From NCBI GenBank assembly GCA_029547025.1, contig JAKPQA010000074.1:1-64000 (forward strand): DNA of 64,000 nucleotides, in the 5' to 3' direction. The translations under genes were made by a program, and so were the position numbers. Of this stretch, positions 8,343 to 18,697 are shown piece after piece. Each line of letters begins with the position of its first letter. Position 1 is the stretch's first letter. This DNA is from Armatimonadota bacterium. Lineage in GTDB: Bacteria > Armatimonadota > Zipacnadia > UBA1398 > JAKPQA01. Below the pieces are notes generated by a model. That model was not told where the DNA came from, ran no database searches, and saw only the letters and a program-made list of their open reading frames with translations.

Positions 8343-11300
8343 ATGAGCAGGCGGTACCCGGGCTGGCCCGCCGTCTTGGCGGCCATCCTGGCCTCACTGG
8401 GCAGCTCAGCGGCCGCGGGACAGCGGGACACGATCTCGCTGTCCGGCCGTTGGCGGTTCGAGCTCGATCCCGGGGGGGTGGGCATCACCGAACGCTGGTT
8501 CGAGCGGGACCTGGCGGACTGGGTGATACTGCCCGGCTCGACCGACGAGAACCACAAGGGCACGCCCAACACACGACCGCCAGACCTGAACGGGCTCAGC
8601 CGCGTCTACGAGTACGTTGGCCCGGCGTGGTATCAGCGCGAGATCGACATCCCCGAGAGCTGGGCCGGGCTCCGCGTGACGTTGTTCCTCGAACGCTGTC
8701 ACTGGGAAACGCGCGTGTGGCTCGACGACCAGGAGCGGGGGACCGAGAACAGCCTGTGTGTGCCGCACGAGCACGATCTGGGCACCGGGTTGACGCCGGG
8801 TAGGCACCGGCTGACGCTGTGCGTGGACAACACGCTGAAGCTCAACATGGGCTACGCGGCGCATTCCACTTCGGAGCAGACTCAGACGAACTGGAATGGC
8901 GTGGTCGGCCGCATCGAGCTACGCGCGACGCCATCGGCGTGGGTCGCGCGCTTGCAGGCCTATCCGGACGTGCATGGCCATTGCGTCCGGGCAGCGGCCC
9001 ACATCGAGCCCGTGGGCGAAGCCAGTGGAGATCTGCAGCTCGCCGTGCGCGATCTCGCCTCCGGGACCATGGTGGCGGCGGCCCGCGTCCCCGCCGCGCC
9101 GGGCGGGATGGTCGAGGCCACACTGCCGCTGGGTGCCGCAATGCGCCGGTGGGACGAGTTCTCGCCGAGCCGTTACGAGCTTGTCGCCACGCTCCGCCTC
9201 CCCGATGGTGCCTCCGACGAGCGTCGTGTGCGCTTCGGCATGAGGGACCTGGAGGTGCGCGGTGGTAGACTGGTGCTTAACGGGCGGCCGGCGTTCCTGC
9301 GAGGTACGCTGGAGTGCTGCGTCTTCCCGCTCACCGGCTATCCGCCTACAGATGTCGAGAGCTGGTTGCGCATCTTCCGCATTGCCCGGTCGTACGGGCT
9401 GAACCACATGCGCTTCCACTCGTGGTGTCCGCCTGAAGCGGCCTTCGAGGCAGCCGACCGGACCGGGTTCCTCTTGCACGTCGAGGCACCGCAATGGACC
9501 TTCGACGTGGGTCAAGACCCACCAAGGGACGAGTTCATCCGCCAGGAAGTGATGCGGATCCTCGATGCGTACGGCAACCACCCTTCGTTCGGCATGCTGT
9601 GCATGGGGAACGAGCTTACAGGCGACGTGAGCTTCCTGCAGACGCTGGTGCTGTTAGGGCGCGAGCACGACCCGCGGCACCTGTACACATCATCCACGGC
9701 ATGGTCGTTCGGCCCGAACGACCAGTACAACGTGGCCGCCGTGCGCGGGCTTCATGGCCCGACGACCGACGCCGACTTCGCAGAGGCCGTTCGGCAGAGC
9801 CCCGTGCCGCTCATCTCCCACGAGGTGGGCCAGTGGAGCGTTTTCCCGAACATCAGGGAGATCCGGAAGTACACCGGAGTGCTCAGGCCCCGGAACTTCG
9901 AACGGGTCCGTGATAGCCTGAGGGCGCATCACCTCCTGAGTCAGGCCGACGACTTCACTTGGGTCACGGGCCGGCTGTCCGCGCAGCTCTACAAGGAGGA
10001 GATCGAGGTGCTGCTGCGGACGCCCGGTCTGGGTGGGTTCCAGTTGCTGGACCTGCATGATTTCCCGGGCCAGGGAACGGCGCTAGTGGGCATGCTCGAT
10101 GCCTTCTGGGACAGTAAGGGCTTCATCAGCGCCTCCGAGTTCAGCCGGTTCTGTGGGCCCACGGTTCCGCTGCTGCGGATGAAGCAGCGCACCTACACGA
10201 CGGCGGACACCCTTTCGGCACGCGTGCAGATCTCTCACTTTGGGCCGCGACGTCTGCGAGGCGTGGTGCCCCAGTGGTCGCTGGTCGCCGAGGACGGCCG
10301 CCGGATCCACTCAGGTGCACTGCCCGCCCGCGACATCCCGACTGGGCAGCTCAGCGACCTCGGCGCCATCGAGGTGGCTCTGAAGGGGGTGAGGGCGCCG
10401 GTAAGGGCCACGATCGAGGTGAGGCTGAGCGGGCTAGGCATCGCCAATGACTGGAACATCTGGGTGTACCCCGAGAACGAGGCCGCCGGCGAGCCGCCGG
10501 ATGTGCTGGTCACCCCCTCGGTGACCGAGGCCCTGGCCGCTCTCGATGCCGGTGAGAGGGTACTCCTGCTTCCGCGCGGTCCCTACCTGGTTCGCTCGCG
10601 GCCGGGGAGCTTCACACCGGTGTTCTGGAGTCCTCTGTGGTTCAGCAGCGCGGCCCGAGGAACAATGGGCATCCTGTGCGACCCCGAGCACCCGGCTCTG
10701 GCCCAGTTCCCCACAGAAGCACACGCGGACTGGCAGTGGTACGACCTACTCCAGCGCTCGCGGGCCATGAGTATCGACGGCCTTCCTCCACGTCTGAGAC
10801 CCATCGTCCAGGTCGTCGACAACTTCACCGCCAACCAGCGTCTGGCGAACCTATTCGAGGCTCGCGTCGGCCCGGGACGTGTGGTGGTATGCTCGGTCGA
10901 CCTGGGCAACGATCTCGGCGTTCGCCCCGCGGCTCGCCAGCTTCGCCGGAGCATCCTGGAGTACATGGGTTCGCGCCGCTTCGAGCCGTCCGTCCAGGTG
11001 ACTCGCGAGGAGCTGCTCTCGGTCGTCAGCGAGCAACCCGACAGCGTACTGCGCGCCCTGGGAGCGCGGGTGATCCGCGTCGACAGCGAGGACACCGCTC
11101 ACGGCAATGTCGCGGCTTGCGCCATCGACGGCGACCCCGAGACGTTCTGGCACACCGAGTGGGGGACGCAGGAAGCGGGCTTCCCCCACGAGCTCGTGAT
11201 CGATGTGGGGAGATTGGTGGAAATTCGTGGTTTCCGGTACCTGCCCAGGCAGGACATGAACAACGGGTGGTTCGCCGGCTATGAGATTGCCGTGTCGGAC

Positions 11301-11489
11301 GACGGCGCCGAGTGGGGCACTCCGGTGTCGGCCGGCGAGTTCTCCTTCGACGCCGACGAGAAACGCATCGAGCTGGCGGAAGAGGTGGTGGGGCGGTACG
11401 TCCGTCTCCGGGCCCTCACCGGCTACCAGGGCAAGCCGTGGGTGGGAGTCGCCGAGTTCGACATCGTGGCACAGGCGTCGAAGCGCTAA
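8343..11489 (+). CDS. Secreted GH2-family beta-galactosidase-like protein with C-terminal F5/8 type C (discoidin-like) module
   Basis: LSGRWRFELDP...VGPAWYQREIDIPESWAGLRVTLFLERCHWETRVWLDDQ (GH2 sugar-binding); central barrel with MLCMGNEL; C-terminal CAIDGDPETFWHTEWG...IDVGRLVEIRGFRYLPRQ. Confidence 0.87.
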   Translation: MSRRYPGWPAVLAAILASLGSSAAAGQRDTISLSGRWRFELDPGGVGITERWFERDLADWVILPGSTDENHKGTPNTRPPDLNGLSRVYEYVGPAWYQREIDIPESWAGLRVTLFLERCHWETRVWLDDQERGTENSLCVPHEHDLGTGLTPGRHRLTLCVDNTLKLNMGYAAHSTSEQTQTNWNGVVGRIELRATPSAWVARLQAYPDVHGHCVRAAAHIEPVGEASGDLQLAVRDLASGTMVAAARVPAAPGGMVEATLPLGAAMRRWDEFSPSRYELVATLRLPDGASDERRVRFGMRDLEVRGGRLVLNGRPAFLRGTLECCVFPLTGYPPTDVESWLRIFRIARSYGLNHMRFHSWCPPEAAFEAADRTGFLLHVEAPQWTFDVGQDPPRDEFIRQEVMRILDAYGNHPSFGMLCMGNELTGDVSFLQTLVLLGREHDPRHLYTSSTAWSFGPNDQYNVAAVRGLHGPTTDADFAEAVRQSPVPLISHEVGQWSVFPNIREIRKYTGVLRPRNFERVRDSLRAHHLLSQADDFTWVTGRLSAQLYKEEIEVLLRTPGLGGFQLLDLHDFPGQGTALVGMLDAFWDSKGFISASEFSRFCGPTVPLLRMKQRTYTTADTLSARVQISHFGPRRLRGVVPQWSLVAEDGRRIHSGALPARDIPTGQLSDLGAIEVALKGVRAPVRATIEVRLSGLGIANDWNIWVYPENEAAGEPPDVLVTPSVTEALAALDAGERVLLLPRGPYLVRSRPGSFTPVFWSPLWFSSAARGTMGILCDPEHPALAQFPTEAHADWQWYDLLQRSRAMSIDGLPPRLRPIVQVVDNFTANQRLANLFEARVGPGRVVVCSVDLGNDLGVRPAARQLRRSILEYMGSRRFEPSVQVTREELLSVVSEQPDSVLRALGARVIRVDSEDTAHGNVAACAIDGDPETFWHTEWGTQEAGFPHELVIDVGRLVEIRGFRYLPRQDMNNGWFAGYEIAVSDDGAEWGTPVSAGEFSFDADEKRIELAEEVVGRYVRLRALTGYQGKPWVGVAEFDIVAQASKR

Positions 11490-11512
11490 GTTGCGAACGG
11501 GGAGCGGCGCAG

Positions 11513-14500
11513 ATGGTGTCGGTCACAGTTCTATGCACGGCTCTGGCATCGGCGGGAGCGCCGAGCTATGTGAATGCGGGATTATGCCTGGCACGGCCCA
11601 CGCCCTCCCAGGTCGAGTGGCAGGACATGGAGATCGAGATGTTCCTGTGCCTCGACCCGTGCACCTGGCAGGAACGGGAGTACGACGACCACTCCACACC
11701 GCTCACCGCCATCAACCCCCAGCAGCTCGACACCGACCAGTGGGCGCACGTGGCGCTCTCGATGGGGGCGAAGCAGATCCTGTTCGTGGCGAAGCACACG
11801 GGCGGCTTCTGCTGGTGGCAGACGGAGACAAGTGACTACGGCGTGCGCCAGATCCCGTGGCGCGGGGGCCGCGGCGATGTCGTCGCCGACCTGGCCGAGT
11901 CGTGCCGGAAGCATGGGCTGAAGCTGGGGCTCTATCTAAGCCCGGCCGATGACGTTCACGGAGCGACCACCGGTGGACGCTGCCCGACGGCGGAGGCGCA
12001 GGCGGCCTACGCCCGCATCTACCGCCAGCAGCTGGCCGAGCTCCTCGGGCGCTATGGCCCCATCAGCGAGATCTGGTTCGACGGGAACCTGGTCATCGAC
12101 GTCGCCGACATCCTGGAGCGATTCGCGCCGGAGGCCATGGTCTTTCAGGGTCCGCGAGCGACCATCCGCTGGGTCGGGAACGAGGAGGGTTACGCCCCAT
12201 ACCCGGCGTGGAACGCTGTGGCTCGCGGGGATGCCGCCTCGGGAGGTGCCACCGCTGCCCACGGTACACCCGACGGCGACGTCTGGCTTCCCATCGAGGT
12301 CGACACCGTCAACGTGTCGCCCCACTACTGGTTCTGGAAGCGGAGCCCCGAACGTCGCCTGCGTACCGTGGCGGAGCTGATGGACTGCTACTACCGCTCG
12401 GTCGGTCACGGTGCCGTGCTGTTGCTGAACCAGAGCCCTGACACTCGGGGGCTCATTCCTGCGGAGGATGCGCGCGTCGCGGCGGAGTTCGGGGCCGAGA
12501 TCCGTCGCCGCTTCGGCCGGAGCCTGGCAGAGACACGCGGCCAGGGGACCCGGGTGGATCTGGACCTGGGCGGGTGGCGGTGGGTGGATCACGTGGTCAC
12601 GATGGAGGAGATCCGGCGGGGCGAGCGCATCCGCGAGTACTCGCTGGAGGGCAGAACCAGCTGCGGCTGGCAGGAGTTGTGCCGTGGCACGGCCGTGGGA
12701 CACAAGCGGATCGACCGCTTCGCCCCGGTCTGGGTCTCGGCGATCCGGCTGCGCTGCACGCGATCGGCTGCGACGCCGGTCATCCGGCGGCTAGCGGCCT
12801 ACTACGTTGGTCTGTGTGAACCACGCGGTGGGGCGCTGCGATGGACCTTTGACCGCGACGAGGTCGGCGCGGCAGCCGGCCTCTACCGGGCCGAGCCGCG
12901 CGGCGCGCGGCTCGTTGCGGGCATTATCGGCGACGCCCTGCAACTGGACGGCCATGGTGCCCATGTCCGCCTTGGCGATGTTCCGATTCCCGAGGGAGAC
13001 TTCACCCTGGCCGCGTGGATCTGCCCGCGCACCGTGACGCGCCGCGAGCAGATCATTGTGGCCAAGGAGCGGAGCGGCGTCGCCGACCACCAGTTCCGCC
13101 TGTACCTGGCGCCAGGCAACCGGGTGGGGTTCATCCACTCGGATGGGGAAGGCCACGGCGCGTGGCCCTCTGCCGGAGTGGGGGACGCGCTACCGGCGAG
13201 GCAGTGGTCGCATGTGGCGGTGACGCGGGGTCCGTCCGGGTACACCGCCTGGGTGAACGGCCAGGCCGTGGCGACCGCGCCTCCCTCGGGCAGCATCCGG
13301 CACCGCAACACGCTGGAGCTGCGCGCCGGAGCGCGCTACGCCCCATCGGGCGACGGCGCGGACAGCCCATTCGACGGCCTGATCGACGAGGTCATTCTGG
13401 CGCCGCGGGCTCTGTCGGAAGCAGAACTTCAGCCATCTCCGGCCGCCCGGGCGCTCATGTCGCAACCGGTGGAGATGACGCCCATGCAGAGAGGCCCACT
13501 GGCCAAGCCCACGCCGCAGCAGGCGGAGTGGCACGACCTCGAAGTGGGGATGTTCATCCACTTCGGTCCCAACACGTGGCAGAACCAGGAGGGCGACGAC
13601 CTCTCGACGCCGCTCGATCAGATCAACCCCCAACGACTGGACACCGACCAGTGGGTCTCCGTCGCTGATTCCATGGGGGCCCGGTACATTGTCTTCGTCG
13701 CCAAGCACGTCGGTGGCTTCTGTTGGTGGCAGACGGACACGACGGACTACAGCGTCGGCCACACGCCATGGCGCGGCGGCCGGGGCGACGTGATGGCTGA
13801 TCTGGCCGCATCGTGCCGCAGGCGCGGGATGAAGCTCGGCGTCTACCTGTCACCTTGCGACCGCAAGCACGGCATCGACGTCGGTGGTCGCGCTCCGACT
13901 CCCGAGGCCCAAGAGCAGTACAATGCCCTCTACCGGCGCCAGCTCACCGAGCTACTCACCCGCTACGGTGACATTGTCGAGATCTGGTTCGATGGCAGCA
14001 TTGTGGTGCCGGTGGGCGACATCCTGCAGGAGCATGCGCCGCGGGCGATGGTCTTCCAGGGTCCCCACGCAACGATCCGGTGGGTGGGCACCGAGTCGGG
14101 CTTCGCGCCGTACCCGGCCTGGAATGGCGTCAGCCTGGCTGACGCGAGATCGGGAGTCGCCACGGCAGCGCACGGGACCCCCGACGGCGATGCTTGGCTC
14201 CCCAACGAGGTCGATACCGTCAATGTGGTCCCACACTACTGGTTCTGGAACACCGACCCGAACCGGAGACTCAAGACCGTCGACGAGCTCATGGAGTGCT
14301 ACTATCAGTCCGTCGGGCGCGGGGCGGTCCTGCTGCTGAACCAGACGCCAGACACGTCGGGACTCATCCCCCAGGCCGATGCGCGCCGCGCCGCCGAGTT
14401 CGGGGCGGAAGTGAGGCGGCGGTTCGGGATACCCATCGCAGAGACGCGGGGCCGGGGCCAGACCGTCGAGCTCAAGCTGCCACGGACGGCCTCGGTGGAC

Positions 14501-14731
14501 CATGTCGTCGCCATGGAGGACATCCGCCGAGGCGAGCGGGTCCGCGAGTACGTGGTCGAGGGCCTTGTGGGCACCGAGTGGCGCGAGCTATGCCGCGGCT
14601 CGGCCATCGGGCACAAGAAGATCGACCGTTTCCCGCCGGTCGAGGTCGCCGGCATCCGGCTGCGATGCCTCGAGTCGGCCGGCGATCCGATCATACGAAA
14701 GCTGGCGGCGTACCGCGTCGGTGGGGGCTAG
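11513..14731 (+). CDS. Tandem GH29 alpha-L-fucosidase-like protein: GH29 module, LamG module, second GH29 module
   Basis: Two co-linear modules each with EIWFDG nucleophile motif, VAKH-GGFCWWQT and PWRGGRGDV; LamG region FTLAAWICPRTVTRREQIIVAKER...DGLIDEVILAPRALSEAEL between them. Signal-like MVSVTVLCTALASAGA at ATG 11513. Confidence 0.87.
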   Translation: MVSVTVLCTALASAGAPSYVNAGLCLARPTPSQVEWQDMEIEMFLCLDPCTWQEREYDDHSTPLTAINPQQLDTDQWAHVALSMGAKQILFVAKHTGGFCWWQTETSDYGVRQIPWRGGRGDVVADLAESCRKHGLKLGLYLSPADDVHGATTGGRCPTAEAQAAYARIYRQQLAELLGRYGPISEIWFDGNLVIDVADILERFAPEAMVFQGPRATIRWVGNEEGYAPYPAWNAVARGDAASGGATAAHGTPDGDVWLPIEVDTVNVSPHYWFWKRSPERRLRTVAELMDCYYRSVGHGAVLLLNQSPDTRGLIPAEDARVAAEFGAEIRRRFGRSLAETRGQGTRVDLDLGGWRWVDHVVTMEEIRRGERIREYSLEGRTSCGWQELCRGTAVGHKRIDRFAPVWVSAIRLRCTRSAATPVIRRLAAYYVGLCEPRGGALRWTFDRDEVGAAAGLYRAEPRGARLVAGIIGDALQLDGHGAHVRLGDVPIPEGDFTLAAWICPRTVTRREQIIVAKERSGVADHQFRLYLAPGNRVGFIHSDGEGHGAWPSAGVGDALPARQWSHVAVTRGPSGYTAWVNGQAVATAPPSGSIRHRNTLELRAGARYAPSGDGADSPFDGLIDEVILAPRALSEAELQPSPAARALMSQPVEMTPMQRGPLAKPTPQQAEWHDLEVGMFIHFGPNTWQNQEGDDLSTPLDQINPQRLDTDQWVSVADSMGARYIVFVAKHVGGFCWWQTDTTDYSVGHTPWRGGRGDVMADLAASCRRRGMKLGVYLSPCDRKHGIDVGGRAPTPEAQEQYNALYRRQLTELLTRYGDIVEIWFDGSIVVPVGDILQEHAPRAMVFQGPHATIRWVGTESGFAPYPAWNGVSLADARSGVATAAHGTPDGDAWLPNEVDTVNVVPHYWFWNTDPNRRLKTVDELMECYYQSVGRGAVLLLNQTPDTSGLIPQADARRAAEFGAEVRRRFGIPIAETRGRGQTVELKLPRTASVDHVVAMEDIRRGERVREYVVEGLVGTEWRELCRGSAIGHKKIDRFPPVEVAGIRLRCLESAGDPIIRKLAAYRVGGG

Positions 14732-14831
14732 TCATCTCCGACCCAAGAGCACGACAATGAGCCCCAGGCCGTGCAGTCGAAGGCACGAGTGCTGTTTGCC
14801 CGGACCGACGTGTGCCGTGTGGAGGCCGTCC

Positions 14832-17000
14832 ATGACCGAGCGCGTCAGCGCCCTGCGGGACCGTGCATTGCGCAGCCGTCGAGGCGAGGACCGGACGACG
14901 CCGAGCCTGTGGCAGGAGTCCTATCGTCGGACCGAGGGCCTTCCCGAGGTGACGCGCTGGGCCATGGCGACGGCTCACGGCTACCGCACGCAGCCTGTGT
15001 ACGTGCAGGAGTTGGAGCTCCTCGTCGGGACGCCCCCGGGCATGGTGTACGACGAGGACGGGCCGGTAGTCCCGCAGATCTTCGGCCGCCAGCCCTTCGT
15101 GTGCCCGTGGCCAGTCTCGGACGAGATCCAGCGCCTGTTTGGAGCAGGGCTGTTCTCGCCGGCGGGAAACCATACGACCATCGACTACGATGCCATCATG
15201 GTGGGCGGGTTTCGCGGGCTGATCAGCCGTGTCGATGCGAGGCTCGCGTTGCCGCAGGTTCGGGCGGACGACGAGCAGACCGCTTTTCTGGGGGCGCTGC
15301 GGACCATCGCGGAAGGCTACATCGACTACTGCGGCCGCCATGCCGACGAAGCGCTGGCACAAGCGGCCGCCTGCGCGGACCCCCAGCGCGCTCAGGAGCT
15401 CCGCACGATCGCGGGCAACTGCCTGCAGGTGGTTGCCGATCCTCCCCGGACTTTCTGGCAGGCATGTCAGTCGGCATGGTTCTCGTTCGTCTTCCTGCCT
15501 GACGCGCCGGGGCGTGTGGATCAGTACCTCTATCCCTTCTACCGCGCGGACATGGACTCGGGGCGGCTCGACGATGACCGCGCGCGCGAGCTACTGAGCT
15601 GTCTGTGGCTGCGATATCTGGAGTTCGCGGGCGCTGCGGCGGCGGTCAGCGCGTTCCACCACCTCACTCTGGGCGGCATGCGCCCCGACGGTTCCGACGC
15701 GTCCAACCAGCTCACGTGGCTTTGCCTTGACGTCACGGAGGAACTCAGGATCCAGCGCCCCCAGGTCGGGCTGCGATGTCATGCAGACACCCCGCCGGCA
15801 TTGCTCGAGCGGGCAGTGAGGGTGCTGCGGGCTCGAGCGGGGAACCCGGACTTCTGCAACGACGAGCAGATCGTGCCGGCGCTGGTGCGCACTGGCATTT
15901 CCCTCGAGGACGCGCGGGACTTCTCGCTCTCCGGCTGCCATGAGGTCATCGTGACGGGCCGTGCCCAAATGGGATCCGTCGAGGGCTTCATCAACCTGCC
16001 GAAGGTTCTGAGGGCCGTGCTGGGGCTCGAGCCGGGGCTGCTTGGCGGGGCCACCCCCCCGTTCCCGGAGTCGTGGGAGCAGCTCTGGGAACAGCTGACA
16101 TCGGCCATGAGGTGGGTGGCCTGGCGTGCCCATGAGGCGGCCCTGGCGCGCGACGAGGAGGCGGCACGTGGGGCGGGGGGCCACCTCCAAGCATCCCTCG
16201 TGGTGGGTGACTGCGTCGAGCGCGGCAAGGGCTACACCCAGGGCGGCGCCCGGTACAACCACTGCAACTGGAACGTCATCGGCCTCGCCAACCTCACCGA
16301 CGCCCTCAGCGCCATCCGGTGGCTGGTGTTCGACCAACGCCAGCTCACTCTGGCGGAGCTCGCCGGCGTGGTGAGCGCCAACTGGGTGGGTCACGAGCCA
16401 CTTCGACAGCGGGTGCTCGGAGAGTCACCGAACTTCGGCAACGACGATGACCGGGCAGACGCCATCGCGACCGACCTGCTGCGGATGATCGCCGCGGCCT
16501 TTGAGGGCCTCACGCCATTTCGAGGTGGCAAGTACATCCTCGGCACTCTCGCGGGTGGGGAGAACATGCATATCGAGTTCGGCCGGATGACGGGAGCAAC
16601 ACCAGACGGCCGGCGCGATGGTGAGCCGCTGGCCGACAGTGCCGGGCCGGCGCAGGGACGCGACCGCCGCGGTGTGACTGCCATGATGAACTCGGTGGCC
16701 AAGCTCCCGCACCACCTGCTGCCGACGGCGACGACACTCAATGTGAAACTCGACCCGAGGCTGCTCGAAACCGATACGGGCCTCGCCAAGGTAGCTGGGC
16801 TGATCCGCGCGCACTTCGCCGCCGGCGGCCAGCAGTGCCAGTTCAACATCGTGGACCGCGAGATGCTGCTCGAGGCCCGGCGGGATCCAGAGCAGTACCG
16901 CGATCTGATGGTCCGCGTCGCGGGCTACAGCGCGCCCTTCACTTCGCTGTGGGAAGACCTGCAGGACGAGATCATCGCGCGGACGGAGCACGCGCTGTGA
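14832..17000 (+). CDS. Glycyl radical enzyme (pyruvate formate-lyase/GDH-like superfamily), substrate unknown
   Basis: Cys-loop DFSLSGCHEVIVTGR and C-terminal Gly-radical loop VRVAGYSAPFTSL. Start chosen at ATG 14832. Confidence 0.87.
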   Translation: MTERVSALRDRALRSRRGEDRTTPSLWQESYRRTEGLPEVTRWAMATAHGYRTQPVYVQELELLVGTPPGMVYDEDGPVVPQIFGRQPFVCPWPVSDEIQRLFGAGLFSPAGNHTTIDYDAIMVGGFRGLISRVDARLALPQVRADDEQTAFLGALRTIAEGYIDYCGRHADEALAQAAACADPQRAQELRTIAGNCLQVVADPPRTFWQACQSAWFSFVFLPDAPGRVDQYLYPFYRADMDSGRLDDDRARELLSCLWLRYLEFAGAAAAVSAFHHLTLGGMRPDGSDASNQLTWLCLDVTEELRIQRPQVGLRCHADTPPALLERAVRVLRARAGNPDFCNDEQIVPALVRTGISLEDARDFSLSGCHEVIVTGRAQMGSVEGFINLPKVLRAVLGLEPGLLGGATPPFPESWEQLWEQLTSAMRWVAWRAHEAALARDEEAARGAGGHLQASLVVGDCVERGKGYTQGGARYNHCNWNVIGLANLTDALSAIRWLVFDQRQLTLAELAGVVSANWVGHEPLRQRVLGESPNFGNDDDRADAIATDLLRMIAAAFEGLTPFRGGKYILGTLAGGENMHIEFGRMTGATPDGRRDGEPLADSAGPAQGRDRRGVTAMMNSVAKLPHHLLPTATTLNVKLDPRLLETDTGLAKVAGLIRAHFAAGGQQCQFNIVDREMLLEARRDPEQYRDLMVRVAGYSAPFTSLWEDLQDEIIARTEHAL

Positions 17001-17033
17001 GGGGAACAGGAACCACGCAGGGGCGCTGGCCAC

Positions 17034-18647
17034 ATGACGAGCGAGTGGCGATGGGACTACGGGTGGAATATGCGGACGCCCGCCCGGGTTAGGCGGGCCA
17101 CACTCGGCCAGGCGCTCGCGGCTTTGGGAGGTCTCATGTTCGCTCTTGCTTGGGCTCTGTGCGCGACCGGCGCCTCGGGCGCCGACTGCTTCGCCATCCG
17201 CGTCGTCGATGAGGCCACGGGCCGCGGCGTCCCGCTGGTGGCCCTACGCACGGTCGACGGAACGGTGCGGTACACCGACAGTGCCGGCTTCGTGGCCGTG
17301 CGCGACCCCGAGCTCATGGGCCAACGGGTCTTCTTTCACATCAGCAGCCACGGCTACGAGTACCCGGCTGATGGCTTCGGCAACAGGGGGATTGCGCTAG
17401 ACGTGACGCCCGGCGGACGAGCCGAAGTGCGCGTCCACCGGGTGAACATCGCCGAGAGGCTGTACCGGCTGACTGGAGCGGGTATCTACCGCGATAGTGT
17501 CATCCTCGGCGAGCCCGTCCCTGTCCGTCAGCCCTTGCTCAACGCCAGGGTCACGGGGCAGGACTCGGCCCTGGCCATCCCGTGGCGAGGCCGCATCTAC
17601 TGGTTCTTCGGCGACACGAACCGTATCGAGTACCCGCTGGGGAACTTCCACACGTCCGGTGCGACCTCAGCCCTGCCGGGCGACGGCGGGCTGGATCCTT
17701 CGATCGGGGTTGATATCGAGTATCTGGTTGATGACGATGGCTTCAGCCGGGCCATGTGCCCCATGGCAGGCGAGGGGCCCGTGTGGCTCGACGGGCTGGC
17801 CGTGGCCCGGGACCGTGACGGCGCCGATCGGCTGGTGGCCCACTACTCCCGGGTGCGAGGACTTGAGACGCTCCTCGAGCACGGCCTCGCCGTGTTCGAC
17901 GACGAGAGACAAGTGTTCACCAAGCATGTCGAGTTCGCACTCGACGACACACAGCGCTGTCCACGGGGCCATCCGGTTGCGATACGCGAGGACGGGCGCG
18001 ACTGGCTCCTCTTCCCGACGCCTTTTGCCAGTCTCCGGTGTGAGGCAACCATCGAGGCACTGTCGGACCCCGGGCGCTATGAGAGCTTCACGTGCCTCGC
18101 CCCCGGAGCGCGCTTCGCGGCGGAGCACACCGCCGTCGAGCGTGGCCCCGATGGCACCCTCGTATGGGGATGGAAGCCGAACACCGATGCCATTACGCAG
18201 GCACAGGAGGCCGAGCTGGCGGTCGCCGGCCTCTTGAGGCCGGACGAGTGCCGCTATCAGGTCCGCGATGGCACGGGGCAGGCCATCCGCCTGCACAACG
18301 GGTCGCTCGCGTGGAATGCCTACCGCCAGCGATGGATCATGATCGTGGCACAGGCGGGAGGCAGCAGCTCGGTCCTCGGCGAGATCTGGTTCGCCGAAGC
18401 CGACTCACCCACGGGGCCCTGGACGAGCTGCACGAAGATCGTGACCCATGACCACTACGGCTTGTACAATCCGGTGCACCACCCGTTTCTCGATCAGGAT
18501 GGAGGGCGGGTGATCTACTTCCAGGGGACATACAGCCAGACGTTTGAGGGGCCCGTGGCCCCCACGCCCCTGTATGACTACAACCAGATCATGTACCGGC
18601 TCGACCTGTCCGATGCCCGGTTGGGCCCGCCACCATCGCGGCGCTAG
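17034..18647 (+). CDS. Secreted beta-propeller-like protein (DUF4185-like or GH43-like fold possible)
   Basis: Signal/TM LGQALAALGGLMFALAWALCATGASGA, CarboxypepD_reg-like FAIRVVDEATGRGVPLVALRTVDG, then GRIYWFFGDTNRI and repeated propeller-like strands. Confidence 0.65.
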   Translation: MTSEWRWDYGWNMRTPARVRRATLGQALAALGGLMFALAWALCATGASGADCFAIRVVDEATGRGVPLVALRTVDGTVRYTDSAGFVAVRDPELMGQRVFFHISSHGYEYPADGFGNRGIALDVTPGGRAEVRVHRVNIAERLYRLTGAGIYRDSVILGEPVPVRQPLLNARVTGQDSALAIPWRGRIYWFFGDTNRIEYPLGNFHTSGATSALPGDGGLDPSIGVDIEYLVDDDGFSRAMCPMAGEGPVWLDGLAVARDRDGADRLVAHYSRVRGLETLLEHGLAVFDDERQVFTKHVEFALDDTQRCPRGHPVAIREDGRDWLLFPTPFASLRCEATIEALSDPGRYESFTCLAPGARFAAEHTAVERGPDGTLVWGWKPNTDAITQAQEAELAVAGLLRPDECRYQVRDGTGQAIRLHNGSLAWNAYRQRWIMIVAQAGGSSSVLGEIWFAEADSPTGPWTSCTKIVTHDHYGLYNPVHHPFLDQDGGRVIYFQGTYSQTFEGPVAPTPLYDYNQIMYRLDLSDARLGPPPSRR

Positions 18648-18697
18648 GCTCTTCGCATCCCAACGGACCGATCCGCGGAGTCTGAGGAGGCCGATAG

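Noticed and set aside
11312-11512. N-terminal extension of the tandem GH29 ORF as listed in the ORF track
   Set aside because: Overlaps the end of the GH2/F5-8C gene in another frame and is Arg-rich; ATG 11513 gives a plausible signal peptide.
14502-14831. N-terminal extension of the glycyl radical enzyme ORF
   Set aside because: Overlaps the GH29 gene and reads as Ser/Arg-rich noise; ATG 14832 with SD-like sequence is preferred.
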